A DNA stretch of 64,000 nucleotides, from NCBI GenBank assembly GCA_963752605.1, contig CAVVYW010000006.1:496001-560000 (forward strand), in the 5' to 3' direction. A program made the translations under genes and the position numbers. Origin of the DNA: CAVVYW01 sp963752605. GTDB lineage: Bacteria > Actinomycetota > Thermoleophilia > Solirubrobacterales > 70-9. Positions 53,998-63,132 of this stretch are shown here, in pieces. A model generated the notes under the pieces. That model ran no database searches. It was given only the letters and a program-made list of their open reading frames with translations, and was not told the DNA's origin. Every line of letters starts with the position of its first letter. Positions within the stretch are counted from its first letter, which is position 1.

Positions 53998-55437
53998 GGC
54001 TCACCACTCTTCGTAACCGGTTGGTCCTGCTGATCGTCGCGATCACCGCCGCGGCGATCGGCTTCGTCTACCTCTACGTCGTCCCGCAGCTCGAGTCGAG
54101 CCTCACCGCCGAGAAGCTGCGCCGCCTCGAGCGCCTCGGCGACGAGCAGGCCTCGCGGCTCGACCGTGCGCTGGAGAGCGGCGCCTCGGAGCAGCAGGTC
54201 GCCGCCCTGGTCCGGGACATCGCGCAGGCGACCGAGAGCCGGGTGACGCTGCTCGGGGTCAGCGAGGACTCCGGGGAGCCGGTCCCCGGATTCGTGATCG
54301 CCGACTCGCAGTCGGAGGCGACCGCCATCCAGAGCGACTACGCGAGCGCCGAGGCCGCGGCGGAGCAGGGGGACATCACCTCGGGCGTCGAGACCGTGGC
54401 GGGGAACCGGGTGGGCACCTCCGCCGTGCCGATCGAGCTCGACGGCGAGCCGCAATGGGTGGCGGTCCTCTCAAGCACGCTCGCCGAAGTGGACGACGAC
54501 GTCGCCCTGGTGCGCCGTCAGATCCTGATCGCGGGCGGGATCGCGCTGGCCATGGCCTCGCTGGTCGGATTCTGGGCGTCGGGGGCCGTCTCCCGGCGGC
54601 TGCGGCGGCTGCGCCGCGCCGCCGAGCAGGTCGCCGGGCGGCGACTTCAGCCAGCCGATCCCGATCGAGTCCTCCGATGAGCTCGGGCAGCTCGCCCGGG
54701 CCTTCAACGACATGCAGCGGCGCCTCGCGCGGCTGGACCGATCCCGCAAGGAGTTCATCGCCAACGCCTCGCACGAGCTGCGCACCCCCATCTTCTCCCT
54801 GGGCGGATTCGTCGAGCTGCTCGAGACCGAGGATCCGAGCGCGGTGGAACGCCAGGCGTTCGTCAGCGAGATGCGGGGTGCGATCGGCCGGCTGCAGAAG
54901 CTGACCACCGATCTGCTCGACCTCTCGAAGCTCGACGCCGACGTGATGGAGCTCGAGCACGAGCCGGTGGACCTGAAGGAGCGTGCGCTGGAAGTCGCCG
55001 ACGAATTCAGGCCGCGCGCCCGGCACCGCGACTCCCGGCTGCAGGTGCGCGGCAGGGGCCAGGCGGTGGCCCAGGCGGACCCCGGCCGGGTGAGCCAGAT
55101 CCTTCGTATCCTGATCGACAATGCACTCACCCACACCCCGGAGGGGACCACGGTGACGGTCACGGCGGTCCGCGGCGAGCGCACCGCGGAGCTGATCGTC
55201 GCGGACGACGGCAGAGGCATCGATCACCGGGCGCTGGAGCGCGTGTTCGAGCGCTTCTACTCCGGAGACAGCGCAACCGGCTCCGGCCTCGGGCTCGCGA
55301 TCGCCCAGGAGCTCGCCGCCCGCATGGACGGCAGGCTCGCGGCCGTCTCGCAGCGCGGCTTCACCGCCTTCACCCTGAGCCTGCCGTTGGCGGGTCAGCG
55401 GAGGCCGGAGCGCGAGCCGGCAGAGGTGGCCGCGTGA
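53994..55437 (+). CDS. sensor histidine kinase, one frame break
   Basis: Membrane sensor kinase starting at TTG 53994. It has TM1 (LVLLIVAITAAAIGFVYLYVV), an extracytoplasmic sensing domain (residues about 30-165), TM2 (ILIAGGIALAMASLVGFWASGAV) and HAMP. The H-box is FIANASHELRTPIFSLGG, the N-box LIDNALTHTPEG, the G1 box VADDGRGID and the G2 box GSGLGLAIAQELA. A one-base insertion in GGG near 54,640 breaks the HAMP region (EQVAG/GDFSQPIPIESSDELG); removing it restores a 480-residue protein. The stop overlaps the htrA GTG. Confidence 0.88.
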
Positions 55438-56609
55438 GGAGAATCCCGTTCGCGGCCGTCGCCGCGGCGTCCCTCGCACTTCTTGTGGCGGGATGCGGTG
55501 GGGACGACGAGGAGACCGCCGACACCGGCTCGGCGACGGAGACCGCGACCGAGAAGGTCGTCGTCCAGAGCGCGAGCGGCGACTTCAACCCGGCCGGCAT
55601 CTACGAGAAGGCCGCACCCGCGGTCGTGACGGTGCTCTCGATCTTCGGCGAGTCGGCCGATCCGCTCGGCGGCGGCGGCGCCGGCCAGGGATCGGGTTTC
55701 GTGATCTCCGAGGACGGCGAGATCCTCACCAACGCGCACGTCGTGACGAGCGGCGGCACCGGCAACGGCGGCGGCCGCCTCAAGCCCGCCGGCAAGGTCT
55801 TCGTGGAGTTCAGCGACCGCAACCGCCTGGAGGCGGAGATCGTCGGCTTCGACGCGGACGCGGACGTCGCGCTGATCAAGATCGACCCCGACGGCCTCGA
55901 CCTGCACTCCCTCGAGGTCTCGGACCGCGACGACTACGCGGTCGGGGAGCCGGTGGCGGCCATCGGCAGCCCCTTCGGCGAGGAGCAGTCCCTCTCGCTG
56001 GGGATCATCTCGGCGACCGAGCGCTCGATCCAGTCGCTGTCCCAGTTCACCGTGGACAACGCGATTCAGACCGACGCCTCGATCAACCCGGGCAACTCCG
56101 GGGGGCCGCTGCTCGACTCCGACGGCAACGTGATCGGCATCAACCAGCAGATCGAGACCAGCTCGGGGTCGAACTCCGGCGTCGGCTTCGCGATCCCGGC
56201 GAGCGCCATCCGCTACTCCCTTGACCAGCTCAGGGAGGGCGGCGAGGTGGACTACGCCTACCTCGGCGTGACGACACAGGCCGTCTGGCCCCAGCTCGCG
56301 GATCACCTGGACCTCGACATCGAGACGGGCGCGCTCATCTCCGAGGTCGTCCCCGGCGGCCCCGCGGACGACGCGGGCCTCGAGGAGGCCGACGACCAGG
56401 AGACCTTCCAGGGCGCTCCGATCAGGACCGGCGGCGACGTGATCGTCGCGGTGGACGGCCATCGCCTGGAGACCGAGAGCGACCTGGCCGAGCTGATCTC
56501 GCGCCAGCGCCCGGGGCAGACGGTGACCCTCGAGATCCTCAGGGACGGCGACAGCGAGGAGGTCGAGGTCGAGTTGGAGCCGCGGCCCGAGCGCGTCAAC
56601 CAGGGTTGA
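55434..56609 (+). CDS. HtrA/DegP-type serine protease, lipoprotein, with PDZ
   Basis: A 391-residue periplasmic-side protease. The signal peptide has lipobox LLVAGC (Cys about 21) and an acidic linker. The trypsin-like domain shows the catalytic triad His102 (TNAHVV), Asp144 (DADVALIKI) and Ser222 (NPGNSGGPLL). A C-terminal PDZ domain (YLGVTTQAVWPQLAD, GALISEVVPGGPADDAGLEE, GGDVIVAVDGHRLET) handles substrate recognition. It overlaps the kinase stop, so the two-component system and protease are one operon, consistent with envelope protein quality control. Confidence 0.94.
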   Translation: MRRIPFAAVAAASLALLVAGCGGDDEETADTGSATETATEKVVVQSASGDFNPAGIYEKAAPAVVTVLSIFGESADPLGGGGAGQGSGFVISEDGEILTNAHVVTSGGTGNGGGRLKPAGKVFVEFSDRNRLEAEIVGFDADADVALIKIDPDGLDLHSLEVSDRDDYAVGEPVAAIGSPFGEEQSLSLGIISATERSIQSLSQFTVDNAIQTDASINPGNSGGPLLDSDGNVIGINQQIETSSGSNSGVGFAIPASAIRYSLDQLREGGEVDYAYLGVTTQAVWPQLADHLDLDIETGALISEVVPGGPADDAGLEEADDQETFQGAPIRTGGDVIVAVDGHRLETESDLAELISRQRPGQTVTLEILRDGDSEEVEVELEPRPERVNQG

Positions 56610-57529
56610 TCCGGGAATTGCTCGCCGATCTGGCGGCGGCCCTCCGCGAGGAGGTGCTGCCCCACCTGGGCGACCAGGCCGCGCGCGCCCACGCCGGCGA
56701 GGCTCCGGGAGGCGACATCACCTTCGCGATCGACGAGCGCGCGGAGGCGCGCATGGAGGAGTTCCTTGCCGATCGTGCGCCCGAGGTCGCCTTCTACTCG
56801 GAGGACCGGGGCATGGTCTCCCCCGCCGGTGAGAGGTCGGAGTGGGTCCTGATCTGCGACCCGATCGACGGCACGCGGCCGGCGATGGCGGGGCTCGAGT
56901 CCTGCTGCACCTCGATCGCGGCGGCGAGGCTCGACGGCGAGCCGACCATGGGGGACGTGACCGCCGGCGTCGTGCTCGAGCTGAAGAGCGGCCGTGGCTT
57001 CGTCGCGGAGCGGGGCGGCGGGCTGGAACCTGCGGCGAGCCTCTCGGCCAACACCGAGGTCGGGCGGATGCTGTGGAGCTACGGGCTCCGCGGCCGCCCG
57101 GTCAGGGCGCTGATGACGGTCCTCGAGGAGCTGGTGGACGTCTCCTCGGTCGGGGGCGCGAGCTTCGACCTCGGCTCGGCCAGCTTCGACATGACCCGGA
57201 TCGCCACGGGACAGCTCGACGCGTACATCGAGCCGGGTCCCCGGATCGTCGATGACGTGCCCGGGATGCTCGAGGAGTTCAAGCGGATCGGCCGCGGCGC
57301 GGTCCTCAACAACACGCCCTACGACCTCGCCGCCTCGGTCCTCTGCCTCGAGGAGGCGGGAGCCGTGGTGACCGATGCCTACGGCCGCTCCCTGGCGGAG
57401 CGGCCGTTGCTCGGCTCGAGCCGCGAGTTCCAGATGTCATGCGTGACGGCCGCCAACCCGGAGCTCCACAGCGCGATCTGCTCGGCGCTGGACGCCGGGG
57501 TGGAGCGGCTGCTCGCGGCGACGCGCTAG
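56606..57529 (+). CDS. inositol monophosphatase family protein
   Basis: A 307-residue Mg-dependent phosphatase-fold protein. The metal motif is CDPIDGTRPAM (Asp85), with FAIDERAEARMEEFL and VAFYSEDRGMVSP before it; the second metal-site region around VDDVPGMLEEFKRIGR is present but diverges from the usual WDxAAG. This divergence could mean an altered substrate range (FBPase-like or nucleotidase) or reduced activity. TTG 56606 starts it, overlapping the htrA stop. It sits upstream of trehalose synthesis genes. Confidence 0.82.
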   Translation: MIRELLADLAAALREEVLPHLGDQAARAHAGEAPGGDITFAIDERAEARMEEFLADRAPEVAFYSEDRGMVSPAGERSEWVLICDPIDGTRPAMAGLESCCTSIAAARLDGEPTMGDVTAGVVLELKSGRGFVAERGGGLEPAASLSANTEVGRMLWSYGLRGRPVRALMTVLEELVDVSSVGGASFDLGSASFDMTRIATGQLDAYIEPGPRIVDDVPGMLEEFKRIGRGAVLNNTPYDLAASVLCLEEAGAVVTDAYGRSLAERPLLGSSREFQMSCVTAANPELHSAICSALDAGVERLLAATR

Positions 57530-57574
57530 CTTTCCGCGCTTGGGCCGTGGAGCACGAGAGCCAAGGGGGATTCC

Positions 57575-58813
57575 GTGCTGCAAGAGGTAGCGCTGGGGAC
57601 CAAGACGCTCGCCGACTACACCCACCTGGCGGGACGCGGGGTGGTGGACGAGATCCGCGCGCTCGCCGCCGGGCTGGAGGGACGGCGCGTGCTGCACGTC
57701 AGCGCCACGGCCTTCGGCGGCGGCGTCTCGGAGATCCTCTACACGCTGGTCCCCCTGATGCGCGACGTGGGGCTCGACTGCCACTGGCAGGTGATCATGG
57801 GCCGGGAGGAGTTCTTCAACGCGACCAAGCTGCTCCACAACGCCCTGCAGGGAGCCGACAAGTCGCTCACCCCAAGCGAGTGGGAGCTGTTCGACCACTA
57901 CAACGAGATGAACGCACGCAGCCTGGACGGCGAGTGGGACGTGATCATCATCCACGACCCCCAGCCGGTGGCGATGCGGCGCTCGGCCGAGGAGCGCGCC
58001 AAGCACTGGGTCTGGCGCTGCCACATCGACCTCTCGGAGCCGAATCCCGACCCGATCGAGCGACTGCTGCCGATGATCCAGGAGTACGAGGTCACCGTCT
58101 GGCACATGGAGCAGTACGTCCCCAACGGGCTCGACGGCCACGGCGGCGTCCGCATCGTCCCGCCGGCGATCGACCCGCTCTCCCCCAAGAACATGGCGCT
58201 GTCCCCCGACGACGCCGCCTTCGTCTGTAACCAGTTCGGGATCGACGTCGATCGCCCGATGATCTGCCAGGTCTCCCGCTTCGACCCCTGGAAGGACCCG
58301 ATCGGTGTGATCGACGCCTACCGGATCGTCACCAAGGAGATGCCGGAGGTGCAGCTGGCCCTCGTCGGCTCGATGGCCACCGACGACCCCGAGGGCTGGG
58401 AGTTCTTTCACCGCACCTACGAGTACGCGGCCGATGACCCGGACATCAAGATCCTCAACAACCTCAACAACGTCGGCGCGATCGAGGTGAACGCGTTCCA
58501 GTCCCAGTCCGACGCGGTGCTGCAGAAGTCGATCCGCGAGGGGTTCGGCCTGACCGTCACCGAGGCCCTCTGGAAGGGGCGCCCGACCGTGGCGGGCAAC
58601 GTCGGCGGGATCCCGCTGCAGATCGTCGACGGCGAGGACGGCTTCCTGGTCTCAACCCCGGAGGAGGCCGCGGACAGGACGCTGAAGATCCTCCGCGACC
58701 CCGAGCTGGGCAGGCGCCTAGGCCGCGCCGGGAAGGAGCGCGTCCGCGAGCGCTTCCTGACGCCGCGCCTGCTGCTCGACTGGCTGCGGATCTTCACCGC
58801 GATGGACGACTAG
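57575..58813 (+). CDS. treT: trehalose synthase TreT-type glycosyltransferase (GT4)
   Basis: A 412-residue retaining glycosyltransferase that makes trehalose from an NDP-glucose and glucose. It has LHVSATAFGGGVSEILYTLVPLM (donor loop), WQVIMGREEFFNATKLLHNALQG, IIHDPQPVAM, WRCHIDLSEPN and IVPPAIDPLSPKN. The GT-B C-terminal half has CQVSRFDPWKDPIGVIDAYR, and the E-x7-E segment is QKSIREGFGLTVTEALWKGRP. It is followed 39 bp later by otsA, giving two routes to trehalose, presumably for osmotic or desiccation protection. Confidence 0.92.
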   Translation: MLQEVALGTKTLADYTHLAGRGVVDEIRALAAGLEGRRVLHVSATAFGGGVSEILYTLVPLMRDVGLDCHWQVIMGREEFFNATKLLHNALQGADKSLTPSEWELFDHYNEMNARSLDGEWDVIIIHDPQPVAMRRSAEERAKHWVWRCHIDLSEPNPDPIERLLPMIQEYEVTVWHMEQYVPNGLDGHGGVRIVPPAIDPLSPKNMALSPDDAAFVCNQFGIDVDRPMICQVSRFDPWKDPIGVIDAYRIVTKEMPEVQLALVGSMATDDPEGWEFFHRTYEYAADDPDIKILNNLNNVGAIEVNAFQSQSDAVLQKSIREGFGLTVTEALWKGRPTVAGNVGGIPLQIVDGEDGFLVSTPEEAADRTLKILRDPELGRRLGRAGKERVRERFLTPRLLLDWLRIFTAMDD

Positions 58814-58852
58814 CCCCGCGCACTAACCGCGCACCCTGGTACAACCGGGGGC

Positions 58853-60325
58853 GTGCGCGACCAGCGCCCCCTGACGATCGTCTCCAACCGCGGGCCGGCC
58901 GAGTTCGGCCGCCACGAGGGCGACCGAACCGTGCGCCGGGGCGGCGGCGGGCTGGTGACCGCCCTCTCGGGCCTGGTCTCGCACCGAAAGGCTCTCTGGG
59001 TCGCCTCCGCGATGACCGACGAGGATGTGGCGGTGGCGATCGAGTCCGGCGGCGATCCGGTGGCGATCGAGCTGGACGGGATCACCTACGACGTCTGCAT
59101 GGTGGCCTCCGACTCGGAGGCCTACGACAGCTTCTACAACGTGATCGCCAATCCGCTGCTCTGGTTCATCCAGCACTACCTCTGGGACCTCTCCAACGCC
59201 CCGGACATCAGGCAGAACGAGATGGACGCCTGGGAGCACGGCTACAAGGTCGTCAACGCCGACATCGCGGAGGCGGTGGTGAATGCGATCTCCGACCAGT
59301 CAGAGCCGGTGGTGATGCTCCACGACTACCACCTCTACACGGCCCCAGGGCTGATCCGCCAGGCGCGACCCGACGCGTTCCTCCACTACTTCGTGCACAT
59401 CCCCTGGACCCAGCCCGATGCCTGGCGCGTGCTACCCAACAGCCAGCGGGAGGAGATCTACCGGAGCATGCTCGCCAACGACATCATCGGCTTCCACACC
59501 ACGGCCTACTGCCGCAACTTCCTCCAGTGCTGCCGGGAGCTGATGGAGCTCAAGACCGACTACGAGCGCGGCGCGGTGATCCACGAGGACCGCGAGACCT
59601 GGGTCCGCGCCTACCCCCTCTCGATCGACGCCAACAGGCTCTACCGGGCCGCCGAGTCGGAGGAGGTAGCCACCTATGAGGCGGAGCTGCTGAAGCGCCG
59701 CCGCGACCACCTGATCATCCGGGTGGACCGCGCCGACCTCTCGAAGAACGTCCTGCGGGGGTTCTCGGCCTTCGACGTCTTCCTGGAGCAGCACCCCGAG
59801 TTCCGCGAGAAGGTCACCTTCATCGCCCACCTGCAGCCCTCACGCCAGGACGTCCCGGAGTACGCCGAGTACCTCGACCGGATCGAGGCGCTGGTGGCGG
59901 TCGTGAACCACCGGCACGGAACGACGGACTGGATGCCCATCGACCTGCGGATCTACGAGAACTTCCCCGAGGCCGTGGCCCGCTACAAGCACTTCGACCT
60001 GCTGATCGTCAACTCACTGTTCGACGGCATGAACCTCGTCGCCAAGGAGGCGCCGGCGGTCAACACGCGCGACGGGGTGGTGATGCTCTCGGAGAACACC
60101 GGCGCGCACGAGGAGCTCGGCGACTGCACCCTCTCGGTGAACCCGTTCGACATCCAGGAGCAGGCCGACACCATCTACCGGGCCCTGACCATGGAAACCG
60201 AGGAGCGCCGACTCCGCTCGGAGCGCCTCAAGCAGATCATCTCGGCGCGCGACCCGGGCGACTGGGTGGACGAGCAGCTGACCGACATCCGCGCCAAGCA
60301 CGAGGGCCGCTCGCCGGTCGCCTGA
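58853..60325 (+). CDS. otsA: trehalose-6-phosphate synthase (GT20)
   Basis: A 490-residue enzyme forming trehalose-6-phosphate from UDP-glucose and glucose-6-phosphate. It has TIVSNRGPAEF, the glucose-6-P site GGGGLVTALSGL, VMLHDYHLYTAPGLIR, FVHIPWTQPDAWRVLP, IGFHTTAYCRNFLQCC, RVDRADLSKNVLRGF and the closing SLFDGMNLVAKE and LSENTGAHEELG. No otsB phosphatase is adjacent; the upstream inositol-phosphatase-like gene or a distant gene could fill that role (inference). Confidence 0.94.
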   Translation: MRDQRPLTIVSNRGPAEFGRHEGDRTVRRGGGGLVTALSGLVSHRKALWVASAMTDEDVAVAIESGGDPVAIELDGITYDVCMVASDSEAYDSFYNVIANPLLWFIQHYLWDLSNAPDIRQNEMDAWEHGYKVVNADIAEAVVNAISDQSEPVVMLHDYHLYTAPGLIRQARPDAFLHYFVHIPWTQPDAWRVLPNSQREEIYRSMLANDIIGFHTTAYCRNFLQCCRELMELKTDYERGAVIHEDRETWVRAYPLSIDANRLYRAAESEEVATYEAELLKRRRDHLIIRVDRADLSKNVLRGFSAFDVFLEQHPEFREKVTFIAHLQPSRQDVPEYAEYLDRIEALVAVVNHRHGTTDWMPIDLRIYENFPEAVARYKHFDLLIVNSLFDGMNLVAKEAPAVNTRDGVVMLSENTGAHEELGDCTLSVNPFDIQEQADTIYRALTMETEERRLRSERLKQIISARDPGDWVDEQLTDIRAKHEGRSPVA

Positions 60326-60343
60326 AAGACTGAAGGATCGCAG

Positions 60344-60781
60344 CTAGTCCTCGATCCTGAACTCCTGCCGGCCGGGCGCCGCGGGTGCCGGCTCATAGGT
60401 CGGGACGTACGCCGGGACCTGGGGCGCCGCGGGCTCGGGAGGCTCGGACGCCGGTCCCCTCTCGGGGCGCGAACGGCGCTTCGGCCTGCCCCGCCCGCCA
60501 TCCTCGCCGGTTCGCCCGCCCGCGCCAGGCTTCGATCGCCGCCTCTCGGTGCGCCCGCCCACCGGCATCGCCCTGGACGGCCTCGTCGTCACGGGCGCGG
60601 CCGCCGGCGCCACCGGGGCCGGAGCGGCCGGGGCCACTCCACCGAGCCCGACGTCCTCCGGGAGGGGAGGCGGTTCGTCCTCTCCGAGCAGGGCCGGCAT
60701 GACGGCGAGGCCGGCGAGCACGGCCGCGGCGATCGCCGCGGCCCTGCCGGCATTCCCCCATCTGATCCTTCGTCCCGACAT
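60344..60781 (-). CDS. hypothetical membrane-anchored Pro/Arg-rich protein
   Basis: A 145-residue low-complexity protein with one hydrophobic segment (AAAIAAAVLAGLAVMPALLG) and an Ala/Pro-rich and Arg/Gly-rich exterior (RTERRRSKPGAGGRTGEDGG). It has no recognisable domain. The composition may be an artefact of high G+C, but the TM helix and a clean frame between otsA and rpsF support a real, fast-evolving gene. Confidence 0.5.
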   Translation of the reverse strand: MSGRRIRWGNAGRAAAIAAAVLAGLAVMPALLGEDEPPPLPEDVGLGGVAPAAPAPVAPAAAPVTTRPSRAMPVGGRTERRRSKPGAGGRTGEDGGRGRPKRRSRPERGPASEPPEPAAPQVPAYVPTYEPAPAAPGRQEFRIED

Positions 60782-60825
60782 CCACCCGCTGAGCCTCAGG
60801 CGGGCGCTTATCTCCCCCCGTGCCC

Positions 60826-60831
60826 TATAGT
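60826..60831 (+). promoter_or_regulatory. rpsF: candidate -10 box of the rpsF operon
   Basis: TATAGT, a near-consensus -10 hexamer, lies 13 bp before the rpsF ATG in otherwise GC-rich DNA. No good -35 hexamer is seen 17 bp upstream (GGCGCT). If used, the rpsF leader would be extremely short. Confidence 0.35.
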
Positions 60832-60843
60832 CATCCGCCGCCG

Positions 60844-61236
60844 ATGAGCAGGCACTACGAACTCGTCCTGATGCTGGATCCGGAGGCTGCGGACACCGAC
60901 CGCGACCGGGTCGCCGACGGCGTGCGCAAGGAGATCGAGAACAGCGGCACGCTCGAGCAGGCGGATTCCTGGGGCATGCGCAAGCTGGCCTACGAGATCC
61001 GCCAGCGAAACGAGGCCGACTACCGCTACTACCGCTTCCAGGCTGAGAACGAGCTGCTCCAGCGCCTCGACCACAGCCTCAAGATCGCCGACGGGACGCT
61101 CCGCTTCCGGATCTTCAGGGTCGATCCCGACACGACCACCGATGCACCTCCCGCCGCCGAGCGCCCCGCCGTGATCGAGAGCGACCGCGAGGACCGCGAG
61201 GAGCGCCGCGGCCGCCGCGACAAACGCGACGAGTAG
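60844..61236 (+). CDS. rpsF: 30S ribosomal protein S6
   Basis: A 130-residue S6. It has YELVLMLDPEA, WGMRKLAYEIRQRNEADYRYYRFQ and FRIFRVD at the expected positions, followed by an acidic/basic tail (ESDREDREERRGRRDKRDE) that is longer than in E. coli and common in actinobacteria. ATG 60844 gives the SRHYEL start. It heads the rpsF-ssb-rpsR-rplI-dnaB cluster. Confidence 0.95.
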   Translation: MSRHYELVLMLDPEAADTDRDRVADGVRKEIENSGTLEQADSWGMRKLAYEIRQRNEADYRYYRFQAENELLQRLDHSLKIADGTLRFRIFRVDPDTTTDAPPAAERPAVIESDREDREERRGRRDKRDE

Positions 61237-61353
61237 GCGGCTTTCATCCCGCTCACAGCGGCTTTTCTCGGCAGCTCAGGCGCCGCGGGGGAAGAGAACG
61301 GCCGGGCGGCGACTTAAGATCGACGTTCGGAATCGAAGGAAGGGAAAGAGACT

Positions 61354-61818
61354 TTGGCTGCAAGCAACGTGAACGTCGTAGTGATCACCGGGAACCTCAC
61401 GAAGGACCCCGAGCTGCGCTCGCTGCCCAGCGGGACCTCGGTCTGCAAGCTTCGCGTGGCGGTCAACAGCCGTCGCAAGGACAGCAACAGCGGGGAGTGG
61501 GTCGACAAGCCCAACTACTTCGACGTCACCGTTTGGGGCGCGCAGGGCGAGAACTGCGCCAACTATCTCTCCAAGGGCCGCCCCGTCGCGGTCGATGGGC
61601 GGCTCGAGTGGCGGGAGTGGGAGTCCCAGGACGGCTCCAAGCGCCAGGCCGTCGAGATCATCGCCAACAACGTTCAGTTCCTCGGCTCCCGGTCTGACAA
61701 CCAGGGCGGCGGAGGCAACGGCTTCCAGGGCAGCTCGGACGTCCCGGCCGACACCTCGGACTTCGAGGGTGCGACGGTCAGCGCCGGCGGCGACAAAGAC
61801 GACGACATCCCCTTCTAG
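61354..61818 (+). CDS. ssb: single-stranded DNA-binding protein
   Basis: A 154-residue SSB with the OB fold (NVVVITGNLTKDPELRSLPSGTSVCKLRVAVNSR, then YFDVTVWGAQGENCANYLSKGRPVAVDGRLEWREW). A Gly-rich linker (NQGGGGNGFQG) and the acidic protein-interaction tip DDDIPF follow. TTG 61354 starts it after GGAAAGAG. The 3' end overlaps the convergent DUF2834 gene by 4 bp. Confidence 0.96.
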   Translation: MAASNVNVVVITGNLTKDPELRSLPSGTSVCKLRVAVNSRRKDSNSGEWVDKPNYFDVTVWGAQGENCANYLSKGRPVAVDGRLEWREWESQDGSKRQAVEIIANNVQFLGSRSDNQGGGGNGFQGSSDVPADTSDFEGATVSAGGDKDDDIPF

Positions 61819-62138
61819 GGGCCAACCGGTCGCAGCGCGCGCTCCCGCATCAACAGGAACAACGGAAGGGCGAAGCAGAGACCGACGAGCAGCGTCGCGG
61901 GTATGCATACCCACCATCGCCTGACGTTCGCGCGCGGTCCCTCCCGCGCGGCCCAGACGAAGAACGCGAGGCTTGCGATGACGAGATCGAGCGTGAGCTG
62001 CGTCGAGGGCGTGCTGTCCGTCCACAGCGAGAGGTAGCCGCCCACGTCGAAGCCCTCGTCGGCGATGAAAATCCCGAGCAAGACGTTCGGCACGATGAAG
62101 CCGACGACGGTGAGGATCAGGAGCAGCCGCTCGGTCAC
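61815..62138 (-). CDS. DUF2834-like small membrane protein
   Basis: A 107-residue protein with three hydrophobic helices (LLLILTVVGFIVPNVLLGIFI, LDLVIASLAFFVWAA, WWVCIPATLLVGLCFALPLFLL) and the short EGPRANVRRWW loop typical of DUF2834 proteins. Function is unknown. It is antisense to, and splits, the conserved ssb-rpsR junction. Confidence 0.75.
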   Translation of the reverse strand: MTERLLLILTVVGFIVPNVLLGIFIADEGFDVGGYLSLWTDSTPSTQLTLDLVIASLAFFVWAAREGPRANVRRWWVCIPATLLVGLCFALPLFLLMRERALRPVGP

Positions 62139-62181
62139 GGGCGCATCCTAAGCGCCGCCTTGTACCCTTCCCCGTCGATCA

Positions 62182-62457
62182 ATGGCTCGGCAGCAACGAC
62201 AGAACACGGGACCCGGCGGCGGCCGCGGCAGGCGCGGCCGGATGAGCGACCGGATGCGCCCGCGCAAGTACGCGCGCCTCAACGTCGACCACATCGACTA
62301 CAAGGACCTGACCCTGCTGCGGCGCTTCATCTCGGACCGCGGCAAGACCCGCTCCCGCCGCGTCACCGGGCTCTCGCGTAGGCACCAGGAGCAGCTGGCG
62401 CTCGCCGTGAAGCGGGCGCGCGAACTGGCCCTGCTGCCGTACGTCGGCGAGCGCTGA
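62182..62457 (+). CDS. rpsR: 30S ribosomal protein S18
   Basis: A 91-residue S18. An Arg/Gly-rich N-terminus (ARQQRQNTGPGGGRGRRGR) leads to KYARLNVDHIDYKDLTLLRRFISDRGK and TRSRRVTGLSRRHQEQLALAVKRARELALLPY, the S18 fold. It lacks the Cys zinc motif seen in some S18 paralogues. The stop overlaps the rplI ATG. Confidence 0.95.
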   Translation: MARQQRQNTGPGGGRGRRGRMSDRMRPRKYARLNVDHIDYKDLTLLRRFISDRGKTRSRRVTGLSRRHQEQLALAVKRARELALLPYVGER

Positions 62458-62912
62458 TGGCCCAGGCGGTCCTGCTCAAGGACGTCGAGGGCCTCGGCGA
62501 GGCCGGCGAGGCGATCGACGTCAAGCCCGGCTACCTCCGCAACTACCTGATCCCGCGGAAGCTCGCCCAGCCTGCGACCCAGGCGTCGCTCGAGGAGGCC
62601 GAGCGCCGGCGCGAGCGAGCCGAGGCGGAGGAGCAGCAGGCCGCCGAGCGAGCCGGCGAGACCGCCGAGCTGCTCTCCAAGACGGTGCTCACGATCAACC
62701 ACCGGGCCGGGCCCGACGGCAAGCTGTTCGGCTCGGTCACCGCCGCGGAGATCGCCGATGCGATCCAGGCTGCTCGTGGCCTGAAGGTCGACCGCAGGAA
62801 GGTGCAGCTGGAGGAGCCGATCCGCGAGACCGGGACCTACATGGTCGAGGTGGAGGTCGGCGGCGGCAGCACCGCGTCGGTCAAGACGATCGTCGCCGAG
62901 GCGAAGGAGTAG
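62457..62912 (+). CDS. rplI: 50S ribosomal protein L9
   Basis: A 151-residue L9 with the N-terminal rRNA-binding domain (AVLLKDVEGLGEAGEAIDVKPGYLRNYLIPRKLA), a long charged helix (LEEAERRRERAEAEEQQ) and the C-terminal domain (FGSVTAAEIADAI, IRETGTYMVEVEV). It overlaps the rpsR stop. Confidence 0.95.
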   Translation: MAQAVLLKDVEGLGEAGEAIDVKPGYLRNYLIPRKLAQPATQASLEEAERRRERAEAEEQQAAERAGETAELLSKTVLTINHRAGPDGKLFGSVTAAEIADAIQAARGLKVDRRKVQLEEPIRETGTYMVEVEVGGGSTASVKTIVAEAKE

Positions 62913-62923
62913 CGCAACTAGCG

Positions 62924-62945
62924 GGACCCGCGTCGGGGTCCTTCT
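62924..62945 (+). terminator. weak hairpin after rplI
   Basis: GGACCC/GGGTCC 6-bp stem with a 6-nt loop followed by TTCT, 12 bp after the rplI stop. It may partly separate rplI from dnaB. A GGCCGCA/TGCGGCC stem occurs about 30 bp later in the same 220-bp gap. Neither has a strong U-tract. Confidence 0.35.
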
Positions 62946-63132
62946 GACCGGCTTCCATACGGAGGCCGCAAATACCCACATTGCCCTCTGCGGCCCCTCG
63001 TTGGGTGTGATTTTCTTGTGACTCCGGCACGGTGCAGCCCCGTCAGGGCGAGGTTTCTCCGCCGGACCCTTAAGGAGACTTGGACAAGTCGGCCTGCGGC
63101 CGATGCGCGCGTCTGCGCGGGAGAGGAATCAG

